From positions 5,213 through 21,801 of the forward strand of contig JAFLKZ010000171.1 in assembly GCA_019162915.1 (NCBI GenBank): a stretch of DNA of 16,589 bases, given 5' to 3'. Each line of letters starts with the position of its first letter. Position 1 is the stretch's first letter. This document shows positions 6,446-13,379 of the stretch, piece after piece. Source of the DNA: Campylobacteraceae bacterium (GTDB lineage Bacteria; Campylobacterota; Campylobacteria; Campylobacterales; Sulfurospirillaceae). A model generated the notes under the pieces. That model saw only the letters and a list, made by a program, of their open reading frames with translations, ran no database searches and was not told the DNA's origin. The translations under genes and the position numbers were made by a program.

Positions 6446-8143
6446 ATGGACTTAATTCTTCTTTCATCCCTTTTGCTCTTAGCGGTAACTACCATTATGG
6501 TGACTTTATCGAAACATATGGGATTAGGGTCGATTTTAGGTCTTCTGATTGCAGGTATCATTGTTGGACCTAACACTCCAGGTCCTTATGTGACCAGTGA
6601 AGTAGAGTCCATGCGTCATTTTACAGAATTTGGGGTTGTTTTTTTACTCTTTGTTATAGGTTTAGAGATGCAACCTTCAAAATTGTGGTCTATGCGTAAA
6701 GAGGTTTTTGGGCTAGGTAGTCTTCAAGTGATTATCTCTGGTTTGGCATTGGGGCTTTATCTGAGTTTTTTTATTGAAAAGTTGAGTGTATCGATGTTGC
6801 TCGGTTTTACATTAGCTTTATCTTCTACTGCTTTTGTGATGCAGCTTCTCCAAGAAAAAGGTGAGCTCACAAGTGAACATGGCAAAAGCTCTTTTGCTAT
6901 TTTACTGCTTCAAGATTTGGCGGTTGTCCCTTTGTTAGCTTTACTTCCATGGATTGGCGATATCAAAGATGTGAGCGATAATGCTTCGACTTTTGAAAAG
7001 TTCGGTACGATTTGTTTGATGTTCGTTTTATTGGTTGCTTTTGGTCGTTATATTATCCCAAAAGCACTGGATAAAATCGCAAAACAACGCAATAAAGATG
7101 CTTTTTTGATGCTCACTTTACTCAGTGTTGTGCTTTCTGCCTACCTTATGGATCATGCTGGTTTATCTATGGCATTGGGGGCATTTTTGATGGGGATGTT
7201 TTTATCGACCTCTCGGTACAGTTTTCAGATAGAATCGAGCATAGAGCCTTTTAAAGGTATCTTAATGAGCCTATTTTTTATCGCAGTGGGTATGTCTATC
7301 GATTTTAAAGCTATTATGGCTGCTCCTTTGTTGTTTGCTGAGCATATCGTTGTTATCTTAGTGCTTAAAGCATTGATACTCTTTGGCTTGATGCTTTTAT
7401 TTGGAGCTTCTAAAAGCAATGCTATCAAAGTTGCATTTTTACTGAATCAAAGTGGAGAATTTGGATTTGTCCTTTTTGGTGCGGCAAAAGCGATAGGTTT
7501 AATCGATGACGGACTCTTTGTTGTAGGTATAGGTGTTATCTCCATTAGTATGCTTGTCACACCTATGTTATATACTTTTGGATGTAAAATAGCGGATAAA
7601 TTTTCTCAAAGTTCTTCATTTTCATACTTCAATGCAAAAGAGAGTAGTGATGAGCAAAAAGTCGTCATAGCAGGTTATGGAAGTACAGGAAGAGTCATTG
7701 CGAGAATGTTGAAAAACAGTGATATTCCTTTTATCGTATTTGACAACAATCCCTCATGTGTAGCGGTTGGAAGAGCAGATGGTATGCCCGTCTTTTTTGG
7801 GGATATTACAGATTTGAAGCTTTTAAGTACGATAAAACTGGAACAAGCATCAATGATGATTGTTTCTATCGACCATAGTTTAAATGCAGTTAAAATTGTA
7901 AAGCATGTCAAAGAGTATTATGCGCATATCAAAATTTTAGCTAGAGCTATTGATATCAAAGCGATGGATAAATTAACAACAGCTGGAGCAAGTTGGGTTA
8001 TCGCTGAAACACTAGAGAGTAGTGTTCGCATCGGTGCTGAAGCGCTGAGTGTTGTGGGTGTGATGCCTGAAGAGATAGCTTCTTTGTTAGACGCTTTACG
8101 CAAAAATGAGTATGAACTTGTTAGGGAAATTACCAAAGGATAA
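6446..8143 (+). CDS. KefB/KefC-type (CPA2) cation/proton antiporter with RCK domain
   Basis: 565 residues. About twelve membrane segments span residues 1-380, followed by a cytoplasmic TrkA-N/RCK domain. CPA2 hallmarks: 'GLLIAGIIVGPNTPGP' (32-47), 'FVIGLEMQPSKLW' (69-81), the ion-binding Gln156-Asp157 in 'LLLQDLAVVPLLALLPW', and 'IEPFKGILMSLFFIAVGMSI' (266-285), which resembles the KefC regulatory-loop region. The Rossmann motif GYGSTGR (410-416) and Asp in 'FIVFDNNP' indicate NAD(H) binding. It probably exchanges K+ (or Na+) for H+ across the inner membrane. The C-terminus is shorter than E. coli KefC (620 residues), and no KefF/KefG ancillary oxidoreductase is adjacent, so glutathione-adduct gating is uncertain. 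AAAGG precedes the ATG at 6446. Confidence 0.92.
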   Translation: MDLILLSSLLLLAVTTIMVTLSKHMGLGSILGLLIAGIIVGPNTPGPYVTSEVESMRHFTEFGVVFLLFVIGLEMQPSKLWSMRKEVFGLGSLQVIISGLALGLYLSFFIEKLSVSMLLGFTLALSSTAFVMQLLQEKGELTSEHGKSSFAILLLQDLAVVPLLALLPWIGDIKDVSDNASTFEKFGTICLMFVLLVAFGRYIIPKALDKIAKQRNKDAFLMLTLLSVVLSAYLMDHAGLSMALGAFLMGMFLSTSRYSFQIESSIEPFKGILMSLFFIAVGMSIDFKAIMAAPLLFAEHIVVILVLKALILFGLMLLFGASKSNAIKVAFLLNQSGEFGFVLFGAAKAIGLIDDGLFVVGIGVISISMLVTPMLYTFGCKIADKFSQSSSFSYFNAKESSDEQKVVIAGYGSTGRVIARMLKNSDIPFIVFDNNPSCVAVGRADGMPVFFGDITDLKLLSTIKLEQASMMIVSIDHSLNAVKIVKHVKEYYAHIKILARAIDIKAMDKLTTAGASWVIAETLESSVRIGAEALSVVGVMPEEIASLLDALRKNEYELVREITKG

Positions 8144-8144
8144 T

Positions 8145-8158
8145 CTTTACATGTAAGG
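8145..8158. repeat. TTTACATGTAA palindrome, copy 1 (one mismatch)
   Basis: CTTTACATGTAAGG in the 37-base gap between the antiporter and the lipoprotein genes. It differs at one position from the 14-base palindrome found twice just after the lipoprotein gene. Confidence 0.6.
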
Positions 8159-8180
8159 ATTTATAAAGAAGGAAAAGACG

Positions 8181-8672
8181 ATGTATAAAATTATTATAAG
8201 CATGTGTTTATCATTTTTTATTTTTGGATGTGCTTCTTCCTCTATAGAAAATCAATCCACATCGGAAAAAATAGAATCTATCATAGAGCAAAAAAGCGAC
8301 AATAATGAGACAGTAGAAGAGGTACGCATCCAAGAAGTGCATTGGAAATTAATCGGCGTTATGGGTAAAGCCGTGGTTGAAAATACCAATGAGCGAGAAG
8401 CATATATTATCCTCAAGTTAGAAAACAATCGTTTACAAGGGTTTGGTGGATGCAATGTGTTGATGGGCTCATACGGTCTTGAACAAGGCAATAAAATTGC
8501 ATTTTTTAAAGTCGCTTCAACGATGATGGCATGTCCAAGATTGGCTGATGAGTCGGCTTTTCTTAAAGTTTTAAATCAAGTCGATAACTACACCATTGAA
8601 GAGGGCGTTTTGATGTTGCATAAGGGGAAGAAGGCATCATTGGCTACGTTTGAAGCAGTCTATATACCTTAA
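8181..8672 (+). CDS. META-domain lipoprotein (HslJ-like)
   Basis: 163 residues. A lipoprotein signal ends in 'FIFGC' with the lipidated Cys at residue 17, followed by a polar linker to about residue 50. The rest is a META domain: 'VHWKLIGVMGKAV', 'AYIILKLENNRLQGFGGCN', 'GSYGLEQGNKIAFFKVAST' and 'MMACPRLADESAFLKVL'. The domain occurs in E. coli HslJ, a heat-inducible protein linked to novobiocin resistance; its biochemical function is not established. The two Cys residues (GGCN and MMAC) are typical of the domain. GAAGGA is upstream of the ATG at 8181. It lies 37 bases after the antiporter gene and is probably co-transcribed. It is flanked on both sides by copies of the TTTACATGTAA palindrome. 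Confidence 0.88.
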   Translation: MYKIIISMCLSFFIFGCASSSIENQSTSEKIESIIEQKSDNNETVEEVRIQEVHWKLIGVMGKAVVENTNEREAYIILKLENNRLQGFGGCNVLMGSYGLEQGNKIAFFKVASTMMACPRLADESAFLKVLNQVDNYTIEEGVLMLHKGKKASLATFEAVYIP

Positions 8673-8675
8673 AAT

Positions 8676-8740
8676 AGCTTTACATGTAAAGAAAGAAGTT
8701 ACTATGCAACGCTAACCTTTACATGTAAAGCTTTTTATTT
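8676..8740. terminator. Bidirectional terminator made of two inverted palindromes
   Basis: AGCTTTACATGTAAAG (8676-8691) and CTTTACATGTAAAGCT (8717-8732) are perfect 16-base inverted repeats around a 25-base loop, followed on the plus strand by TTTTTATTTTT. Each arm contains the self-complementary 14-mer CTTTACATGTAAAG (8678-8691 and 8717-8730). Its place between convergent genes and the T-run fit a terminator for the ribBA operon. Confidence 0.6.
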
Positions 8741-9040
8741 TTCTTCTATTTTTGGAGCAGTTTGTGGTTTTTGTGCAGGTTTTGCGATAATTTCTATATA
8801 ACAAGCATTCCATTTCTCACTGAGTGCTTTATCGAGTTCTACGATTAGCTGTGCTGAATGAACAGAGACTGCACTCTCACTCGTTTGCCCAAAACGACAT
8901 TCAAAATCCCAAAAACCAAAATCTTTTGGTAGTTTTTTACTACGCTCACGTTTGATGTATTTTCTAATGTCATGTTTGATGGCTTCTACGAGTCGGTCGC
9001 TATTTTTATTTTCTTCTTGGAGTTTAAATATCTTTTTCAA
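8735..9040 (-). CDS. Small conserved cytoplasmic protein, DUF6172-like, TTG start
   Basis: 101 residues, no signal peptide or membrane segment. The central stretch 'VEAIKHDIRKYIKRERSKKLP' followed by 'FGFWDFECRFG' and 'WNACYIEIIAKP' matches, from memory, small proteobacterial proteins grouped as DUF6172; their function is unknown. The start is TTG at 9040, supported by AAAGG seven bases upstream; no in-frame ATG is available. The lysine- and proline-rich tail (KPAQKPQTAPKIEEK) is probably disordered. It converges on the META lipoprotein gene and diverges from the membrane-protein gene at 9149, with a TATACT -10 box at 9078-9083 on the minus strand. Confidence 0.72.
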   Translation of the reverse strand: MKKIFKLQEENKNSDRLVEAIKHDIRKYIKRERSKKLPKDFGFWDFECRFGQTSESAVSVHSAQLIVELDKALSEKWNACYIEIIAKPAQKPQTAPKIEEK

Positions 9041-9077
9041 TGGTTGCCTTTAGGTTTGATAAACAGAATACAATTGT

Positions 9078-9124
9078 AGTATATTTCACCTTTTTTTAGC
9101 GCTAAGGCGAAACTAAGCTATACT
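9078..9124. promoter_or_regulatory. Divergent -10 boxes for the 8735 (-) and 9149 (+) genes
   Basis: TATACT occurs on the minus strand at 9078-9083 and on the plus strand at 9119-9124, each a suitable distance from its gene. The plus-strand copy is embedded in a small palindrome, TATACTGTATA (9119-9129). No convincing -35 boxes are seen. Confidence 0.4.
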
Positions 9125-9148
9125 GTATACAACATTTAAAGGATATCT

Positions 9149-9739
9149 ATGCAAACAAGTGAGAAGATGAGAGAACTTTTTGAAAAAATGAAAGCACTCG
9201 AAAATGAGATAGAAGAGGAGCTTATTAAAAGGCAAGAGGAATTTTTTTGCAAAGTAGGGCAAAAGATAGAATTTAGTGAGGGCATTTTACAAAACCAAAG
9301 ACGTAATGTAGAAAATGTCTTTAAGTATCTTGTTAATACGCCTATTTTAAACATTATCACAGCACCATTTGTCTATGTTATTATCGTTCCAGCCCTTTTG
9401 CTTGACCTTTGTGTGAGTCTTTATCAAGCCATTTGTTTTCCTGTTTATAAAATAGAAAAAGTAAAAAGAGAAGATTATATGGTCATTGATAGGCAAAATC
9501 TACAATATTTAAATATTATAGAAAAAATACATTGTATGTATTGTGGTTATTTTAATGGACTTATTGCATATGTTATGGAAATATCTGCTCGAACAGAACA
9601 GTACTTATGTCCTATCAAACATGCCCAAAAGATGAAGTTTATGCATTCTAAATATCAAAATTTTTTAGACTATGGTGACAGTGAAGCCTATAGAAACAAT
9701 TTGCAAAAACTACGAGATGACCTTAGGATAGAAAAATAA
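9149..9739 (+). CDS. Conserved uncharacterised membrane protein with a Cys/His cluster
   Basis: 196 residues. The N-terminal 50 residues are charged and helical, probably coiled coil ('MRELFEKMKALENEIEEELIKRQEEF' region). One long hydrophobic segment (about residues 64-100) could span the membrane once or as a hairpin. The C-terminal half holds a cysteine cluster: C129-MY-C132 in 'HCMYCGYFNGLIAYV' and C154-PIK-H158 in 'ARTEQYLCPIKHA', which could bind a metal. I recall similar 'YCGYxNGL...ARTEQYxCPIKHA' proteins in many Proteobacteria, always annotated hypothetical. ATG at 9149 with AAAGGA upstream. It is a single-gene transcript followed by a hairpin terminator. No function is proposed. Confidence 0.85.
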   Translation: MQTSEKMRELFEKMKALENEIEEELIKRQEEFFCKVGQKIEFSEGILQNQRRNVENVFKYLVNTPILNIITAPFVYVIIVPALLLDLCVSLYQAICFPVYKIEKVKREDYMVIDRQNLQYLNIIEKIHCMYCGYFNGLIAYVMEISARTEQYLCPIKHAQKMKFMHSKYQNFLDYGDSEAYRNNLQKLRDDLRIEK

Positions 9740-9764
9740 GATAAGGAGTATTTATCCTTTTTTA
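9740..9764 (+). terminator. Intrinsic terminator after the membrane-protein gene
   Basis: AAGGA (9743-9747) pairs with TCCTT (9755-9759) and is followed by a run of Ts, directly after the stop codon at 9737-9739. The alternative stem GATAA/TTATC uses the same region. Confidence 0.6.
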
Positions 9765-9813
9765 AAATTTGATGTCAATATATTTGGCGTAATTACTTAT
9801 CATTCAAAAATAC

Positions 9814-10584
9814 TCAAAAGTTTCTTAAAAGCTTACTTTGCAGTTCTACTTTAGAGTTAACGCAATATTTATTAAAAATACTTTTCATATGAGTTTTGAG
9901 TGTGTTTATCGAAATACTAAGTTCTTCGGCAAGATCATTATTTGATTTACCCAATAAAATACCATGCACAACTTCTTTTTCTTTTTGGGTTAAAGACCTC
10001 ATTTCACTATCTACTTGTATACATTTTCCATGTAAAATATAATTCTTATCATCATAAAAAGGGGATATAAGTGTTTCGAAAATTTGAGTTAAAAATAGGA
10101 GTCTTTCTTTAGATACTTCGGTATCTTTAGTAAAAAAATAGAGTATAAAACCAATCTTATGAATTACTTTTTTATGAATTGGAAAGAGATAAGCTTCTTT
10201 GAAAGACATATCATTTGCAAAATTTTCAGATTCATGTTTTGAGAAAATACCCTCAAAAATGCTAGATATGTTTTCTAATTTAATATATTTTTGGGAGTTA
10301 GAATAAAGGCCATTACAGCTATCAAGAAATTTATCAAGCTTCATATGCTTTTGTGCTATGTTATGCTTTTCCATTAATAATGAAAATTTATTTTTTTCTT
10401 CTAATACTAATTCAATATCAACATGATGTTGATTTTCTATGCAAACAATGATAATGTCTGCCCCACTTTCTTTTCTAAAAAAATTAGATTCATTTTGAAT
10501 AATAATTTTTAAGCCACAACCACCGATAAGACAAGAATCAATATATATTATTTTTTCCAAGATATCTATTCTATCAGTACACAT
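9814..10584 (-). CDS. LuxR-family transcriptional regulator with an unassigned sensor domain
   Basis: 256 residues. The C-terminal 59 residues (198-256) are a GerE/LuxR helix-turn-helix: 'LTQKEKEVVHGILLGKSNNDLAEELSISINTLKTHMKSIFNKY' region, with the conserved Glu, 'G.S...IA..L.IS..TV..H...I..K' pattern. The N-terminal 190 residues match no family I can name with certainty; predicted alternating strands and helices could be GAF- or PAS-like. There is no receiver-domain phospho-acceptor pattern, so it is not an obvious response regulator. Cys2, Cys18 and Cys23 cluster near the N-terminus, and Cys90, Cys188 and Cys241 follow. A strong AGGAGGAG site lies upstream of the ATG at 10584. It is divergent from the lipoprotein and cytochrome-porin genes, so it probably controls them. 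Confidence 0.88.
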   Translation of the reverse strand: MCTDRIDILEKIIYIDSCLIGGCGLKIIIQNESNFFRKESGADIIIVCIENQHHVDIELVLEEKNKFSLLMEKHNIAQKHMKLDKFLDSCNGLYSNSQKYIKLENISSIFEGIFSKHESENFANDMSFKEAYLFPIHKKVIHKIGFILYFFTKDTEVSKERLLFLTQIFETLISPFYDDKNYILHGKCIQVDSEMRSLTQKEKEVVHGILLGKSNNDLAEELSISINTLKTHMKSIFNKYCVNSKVELQSKLLRNF

Positions 10585-10642
10585 TTCGGACTCCTCCTTT
10601 TGGCAATATTTTATGATACATTTATTTTAATTAAAAACTTGC

Positions 10643-10671
10643 TTAAATTAATAATATAGTATTTAAATTAA
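10643..10671. repeat. Phased direct repeat TTAAATTAA upstream of the redox cluster
   Basis: TTAAATTAA at 10643-10651 and again at 10663-10671, with start-to-start spacing of 20 bases (about two helical turns). It lies between the divergent LuxR gene and lipoprotein gene, where paired activator sites would be expected. Low complexity makes chance occurrence likely. Confidence 0.3.
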
Positions 10672-10686
10672 GTAATTCTTTACTTT

Positions 10687-10728
10687 ATCACCCAAAAAGG
10701 TGATGTTCTTAGTAAATTTTTTTACTAA
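10687..10728. promoter_or_regulatory. Two adjacent inverted repeats, candidate LuxR-regulator sites
   Basis: ATCACC (10687-10692) and GGTGAT (10699-10704) form a perfect dyad around CAAAAA. Immediately downstream TTAGTAAA (10709-10716) and TTTACTAA (10721-10728) form a second perfect dyad around TTTT. The centres are about 23 bases apart, and both lie 40-80 bases before the lipoprotein start. They could be DNA-binding sites, or the second could act as a 5' mRNA hairpin. Confidence 0.45.
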
Positions 10729-10765
10729 AGTTTCAGTATGAAAATTTTTAAAAGGGGGGTGTGGC

Positions 10766-13279
10766 ATGAAAAAGTATAGTATCTCCTTGTTGGGAGTCAG
10801 TGCTGTTTTATGTAGTTTTCTGTTAGTTGGGTGTGGAGGTGGTGGCGGTACAACTACTGCTACTACGGATTCTACGGTTGTTAGTTATCCAGTTCCAGTA
10901 ACGATGTCTCTTCTTGGAACGGTAGTTGCCTGTGATGGAGGTGACGCTGGTATCTCTACGGATGCAGGCGATTTTAATGCGAGTCAGCCTGTCAAAAGAA
11001 ATATATCGTCAACATCAGATGAGGATGTAAATAGAAAAAATTCTAATTCTCATAATACTATCAGCTCACTTAGTGTTATAAGCCAAGCTAGAAGTGCCAA
11101 TGGTGATTTGGTGGATGATGGAAATATATCGTATCATCCATTACTTGTGAATTACATACAACAAATTGTTGGTGATTACGAAATGGGTGATGGAAGTGCA
11201 GATATTGGTGATCCAACCCATGTTGATGGAGTTTTTGTCGGAGTCTCTTTAGACAATGGTGCTACATGGAAAAACTTTACGATATCTGATAGTACCTCAA
11301 AAAGTTCTATGGACGTTGTATGGGACATTGATAAAACTGCCACAAAGATACCTTACCCTGGTAATGCTCAAAAAAATAATATGGCAACATGGGGTAATAG
11401 AATTCTTATAGCATGGAATGATAAATATTGCCCTAGTGGCAATCCTCTTGAGCTTCCAAAAGATGCTGATGGTAAATATTATACTGATTTTTTTGCGGTT
11501 AATGGTTCTCAAGGTTCCATTGATTATGCAGAAGCTCAAGATGGCTCAAGAGAAATCATGATAGCACCCAATGGAAAAGAGGTTTATGAAGTACCTTTTA
11601 GTTGTGTTTGGACAGCACGTGGTATCTTTAATCCAGATGATGGCACAATCTTGTGGCATGCTCCAAAGCAATTGACAACAGGAACAAGAGATTCAAATCA
11701 TATTTGGATAGCTGGCTCTGATGTGGGCTTTGCAATTTCTTGGCAAGAAGATACAGAGGGACTACGTTCAGGCAAAGGTGAAGGACCAGGAGAGGGATGG
11801 AGTGGGGCTACGACAAATCATGGTTCAGACATTTGGTACTCGTCTTTGAAAATGACGAACTTTGATGATGTCAATGGAACTGATGAAAATACAACAAAGC
11901 CAAAGTCGTTATATAACTTTACTTATCCCGTTCGTGTAACAGATAATGAAATTTGTTCAAATGAAGATACTAAAATTTATTGTCAAAATTTGTGCGCTAC
12001 TTATGGTTATGTTACGTTAGATACAGGTAATAACCAAGAAGGCACAATTACACGATGTAAAACTGGGTACATAGATATGTTAAATGATACTCAAGTAGCA
12101 TTAGATGGTGATACTGGGGCATCAAGAAGTGCCTTAAGCATATTAGAAACAGACTTGAATGAATATGTTGTCATCTTAGGATACGAAGAAACAAAAGGTC
12201 TTTCTGATGGAAATTCAGGAGATCAAGGAACAGTTGAGGTTGATATAGCACTTGAGGGAAAAGTTGTTTTATTTGAGAGTTTTAAATTTGACGCTTTAGA
12301 TGATTTTAATATATCAGATCCTTCTACGATACAAACAGTTGCTATGCCGCTTGTGAGTTCTAGCAAAATAGTCAATATAAAGGTTCCAGCACAAGATAAT
12401 CCTACAAATATGATTTATGAAAATGCACGTCGTTTGGTTATTGGTACACAAATTGATCCATGTGATACTGATAGATTTACCTTTGCATTTTTATATAAAC
12501 AATCTTTTGACGTACAAGGTGCATCCTCTGATATGTTTGTACGCGTCAATAATGGATTTACCTATGATACATTCATCCCACTTGATGGTCGCGTTGTCAC
12601 CAATGTGAGTGCTCAAGCAAATCAGGTTGTTGAAACTCCAGCAGATTATATTGTTATGTGGAGTGAAGAAAACTTAGATGATAACACGTATGAAAATAGT
12701 CTTGAAAATACTTTTTCACCTCGTATATTCTTAAGAGGAAATAACATCATGACAGGATTTGCTTATACTCCAAATGATGCAAAAACTACACAAGGCAATA
12801 TGCCAAGTAATTTTCATATTCATAGATATATAGATGGAGTATGGCAAGGACCACAAAATATTACAAAAGTTATCAAGGGAACAGAAACAACAGTGGATGC
12901 TAGATTTTTTGGAACTTCTGAAGGTGCTTATGAAGCAACTGGATTAGAGTCTGATAAAAGCAATCCAAATGTCCTCTTTGTAACATGGGGAAATATTGAT
13001 GTTATTGATCCGAGCGATCCTACGAGTGAGAGAACTGAAGGTGATCTTTTCTTTACACGTTCAGCAGACAATGGCATAACATGGGATGAGATCGCTAAAC
13101 TTGCTGCTAGAGATGGTTCTATCATAGAAGAAAAAGAAGTTGAAAGTTATGCATCTCCTGATGGTAAAACAGTTTACAATGTATGGATACAAGAACAAGC
13201 TGAGGATAACGTGTCCAATGATCCATTCTCTGGACTAGATAGTTGGTTTGGTAGAATCGATTACAATATATCTAATTAA
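10766..13279 (+). CDS. Large lipoprotein with sialidase-type Asp-boxes, probable beta-propeller
   Basis: 837 residues. The signal peptide ends in the lipobox 'LLVGC' (lipidated Cys23) followed by five glycines and a Thr/Ser-rich tether to about residue 45, typical of surface- or periplasm-facing lipoproteins. Two Asp-boxes (S-x-D-x-G-x-T-W) are seen: 'SLDNGATW' (161-168) and 'SADNGITW' (766-773), plus a degenerate 'VNNGFTYDTF'. Asp-boxes sit in beta-propeller blades of sialidases and related secreted proteins. No catalytic sialidase arginine triad or heme motif is recognised, so enzymatic activity is not claimed. Several cysteines (for example 'ICSNEDTKIYCQNLC') may form disulphides. It may correspond to the group NCBI calls 'choice-of-anchor O', but I cannot confirm this. 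RBS AAAGGGGGG before ATG 10766. The cytochrome-porin gene follows after 100 bases. Confidence 0.85.
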   Translation: MKKYSISLLGVSAVLCSFLLVGCGGGGGTTTATTDSTVVSYPVPVTMSLLGTVVACDGGDAGISTDAGDFNASQPVKRNISSTSDEDVNRKNSNSHNTISSLSVISQARSANGDLVDDGNISYHPLLVNYIQQIVGDYEMGDGSADIGDPTHVDGVFVGVSLDNGATWKNFTISDSTSKSSMDVVWDIDKTATKIPYPGNAQKNNMATWGNRILIAWNDKYCPSGNPLELPKDADGKYYTDFFAVNGSQGSIDYAEAQDGSREIMIAPNGKEVYEVPFSCVWTARGIFNPDDGTILWHAPKQLTTGTRDSNHIWIAGSDVGFAISWQEDTEGLRSGKGEGPGEGWSGATTNHGSDIWYSSLKMTNFDDVNGTDENTTKPKSLYNFTYPVRVTDNEICSNEDTKIYCQNLCATYGYVTLDTGNNQEGTITRCKTGYIDMLNDTQVALDGDTGASRSALSILETDLNEYVVILGYEETKGLSDGNSGDQGTVEVDIALEGKVVLFESFKFDALDDFNISDPSTIQTVAMPLVSSSKIVNIKVPAQDNPTNMIYENARRLVIGTQIDPCDTDRFTFAFLYKQSFDVQGASSDMFVRVNNGFTYDTFIPLDGRVVTNVSAQANQVVETPADYIVMWSEENLDDNTYENSLENTFSPRIFLRGNNIMTGFAYTPNDAKTTQGNMPSNFHIHRYIDGVWQGPQNITKVIKGTETTVDARFFGTSEGAYEATGLESDKSNPNVLFVTWGNIDVIDPSDPTSERTEGDLFFTRSADNGITWDEIAKLAARDGSIIEEKEVESYASPDGKTVYNVWIQEQAEDNVSNDPFSGLDSWFGRIDYNISN

Positions 13280-13300
13280 GCATCCCCCTTTTGTAAAATT

Positions 13301-13329
13301 GATCAGAGTGAGTTAACCTCACTTTGGTC
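13301..13329 (+). other. Stable mRNA hairpin between lipoprotein and cytochrome-porin genes
   Basis: GATCAGAGTGAG (13301-13312) and CTCACTTTGGTC (13318-13329) form a 12-base-pair RNA stem (two G-U pairs) around a five-base loop TTAAC. No T-run follows, so it is not a standard intrinsic terminator. It may set the ratio of the two products by processing, mRNA protection or partial attenuation. Confidence 0.55.
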
Positions 13330-13379
13330 AACTTAGAGTGGATGTTTGTATTGGTAAGCATATAATTGAGGGGGCTGTT

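Noticed and set aside
10754..10759. GGGGGG tract in front of the large lipoprotein gene as a phase-variable repeat
   Set aside because: Six Gs is shorter than the tracts that switch in Campylobacterota (usually eight or more), and it forms the ribosome-binding site.
13338..13379. GTG at 13338 as start of the cytochrome-porin
   Set aside because: It adds 14 charged residues before the signal peptide; the ATG at 13380 has GAGGGGG upstream and a normal signal peptide.
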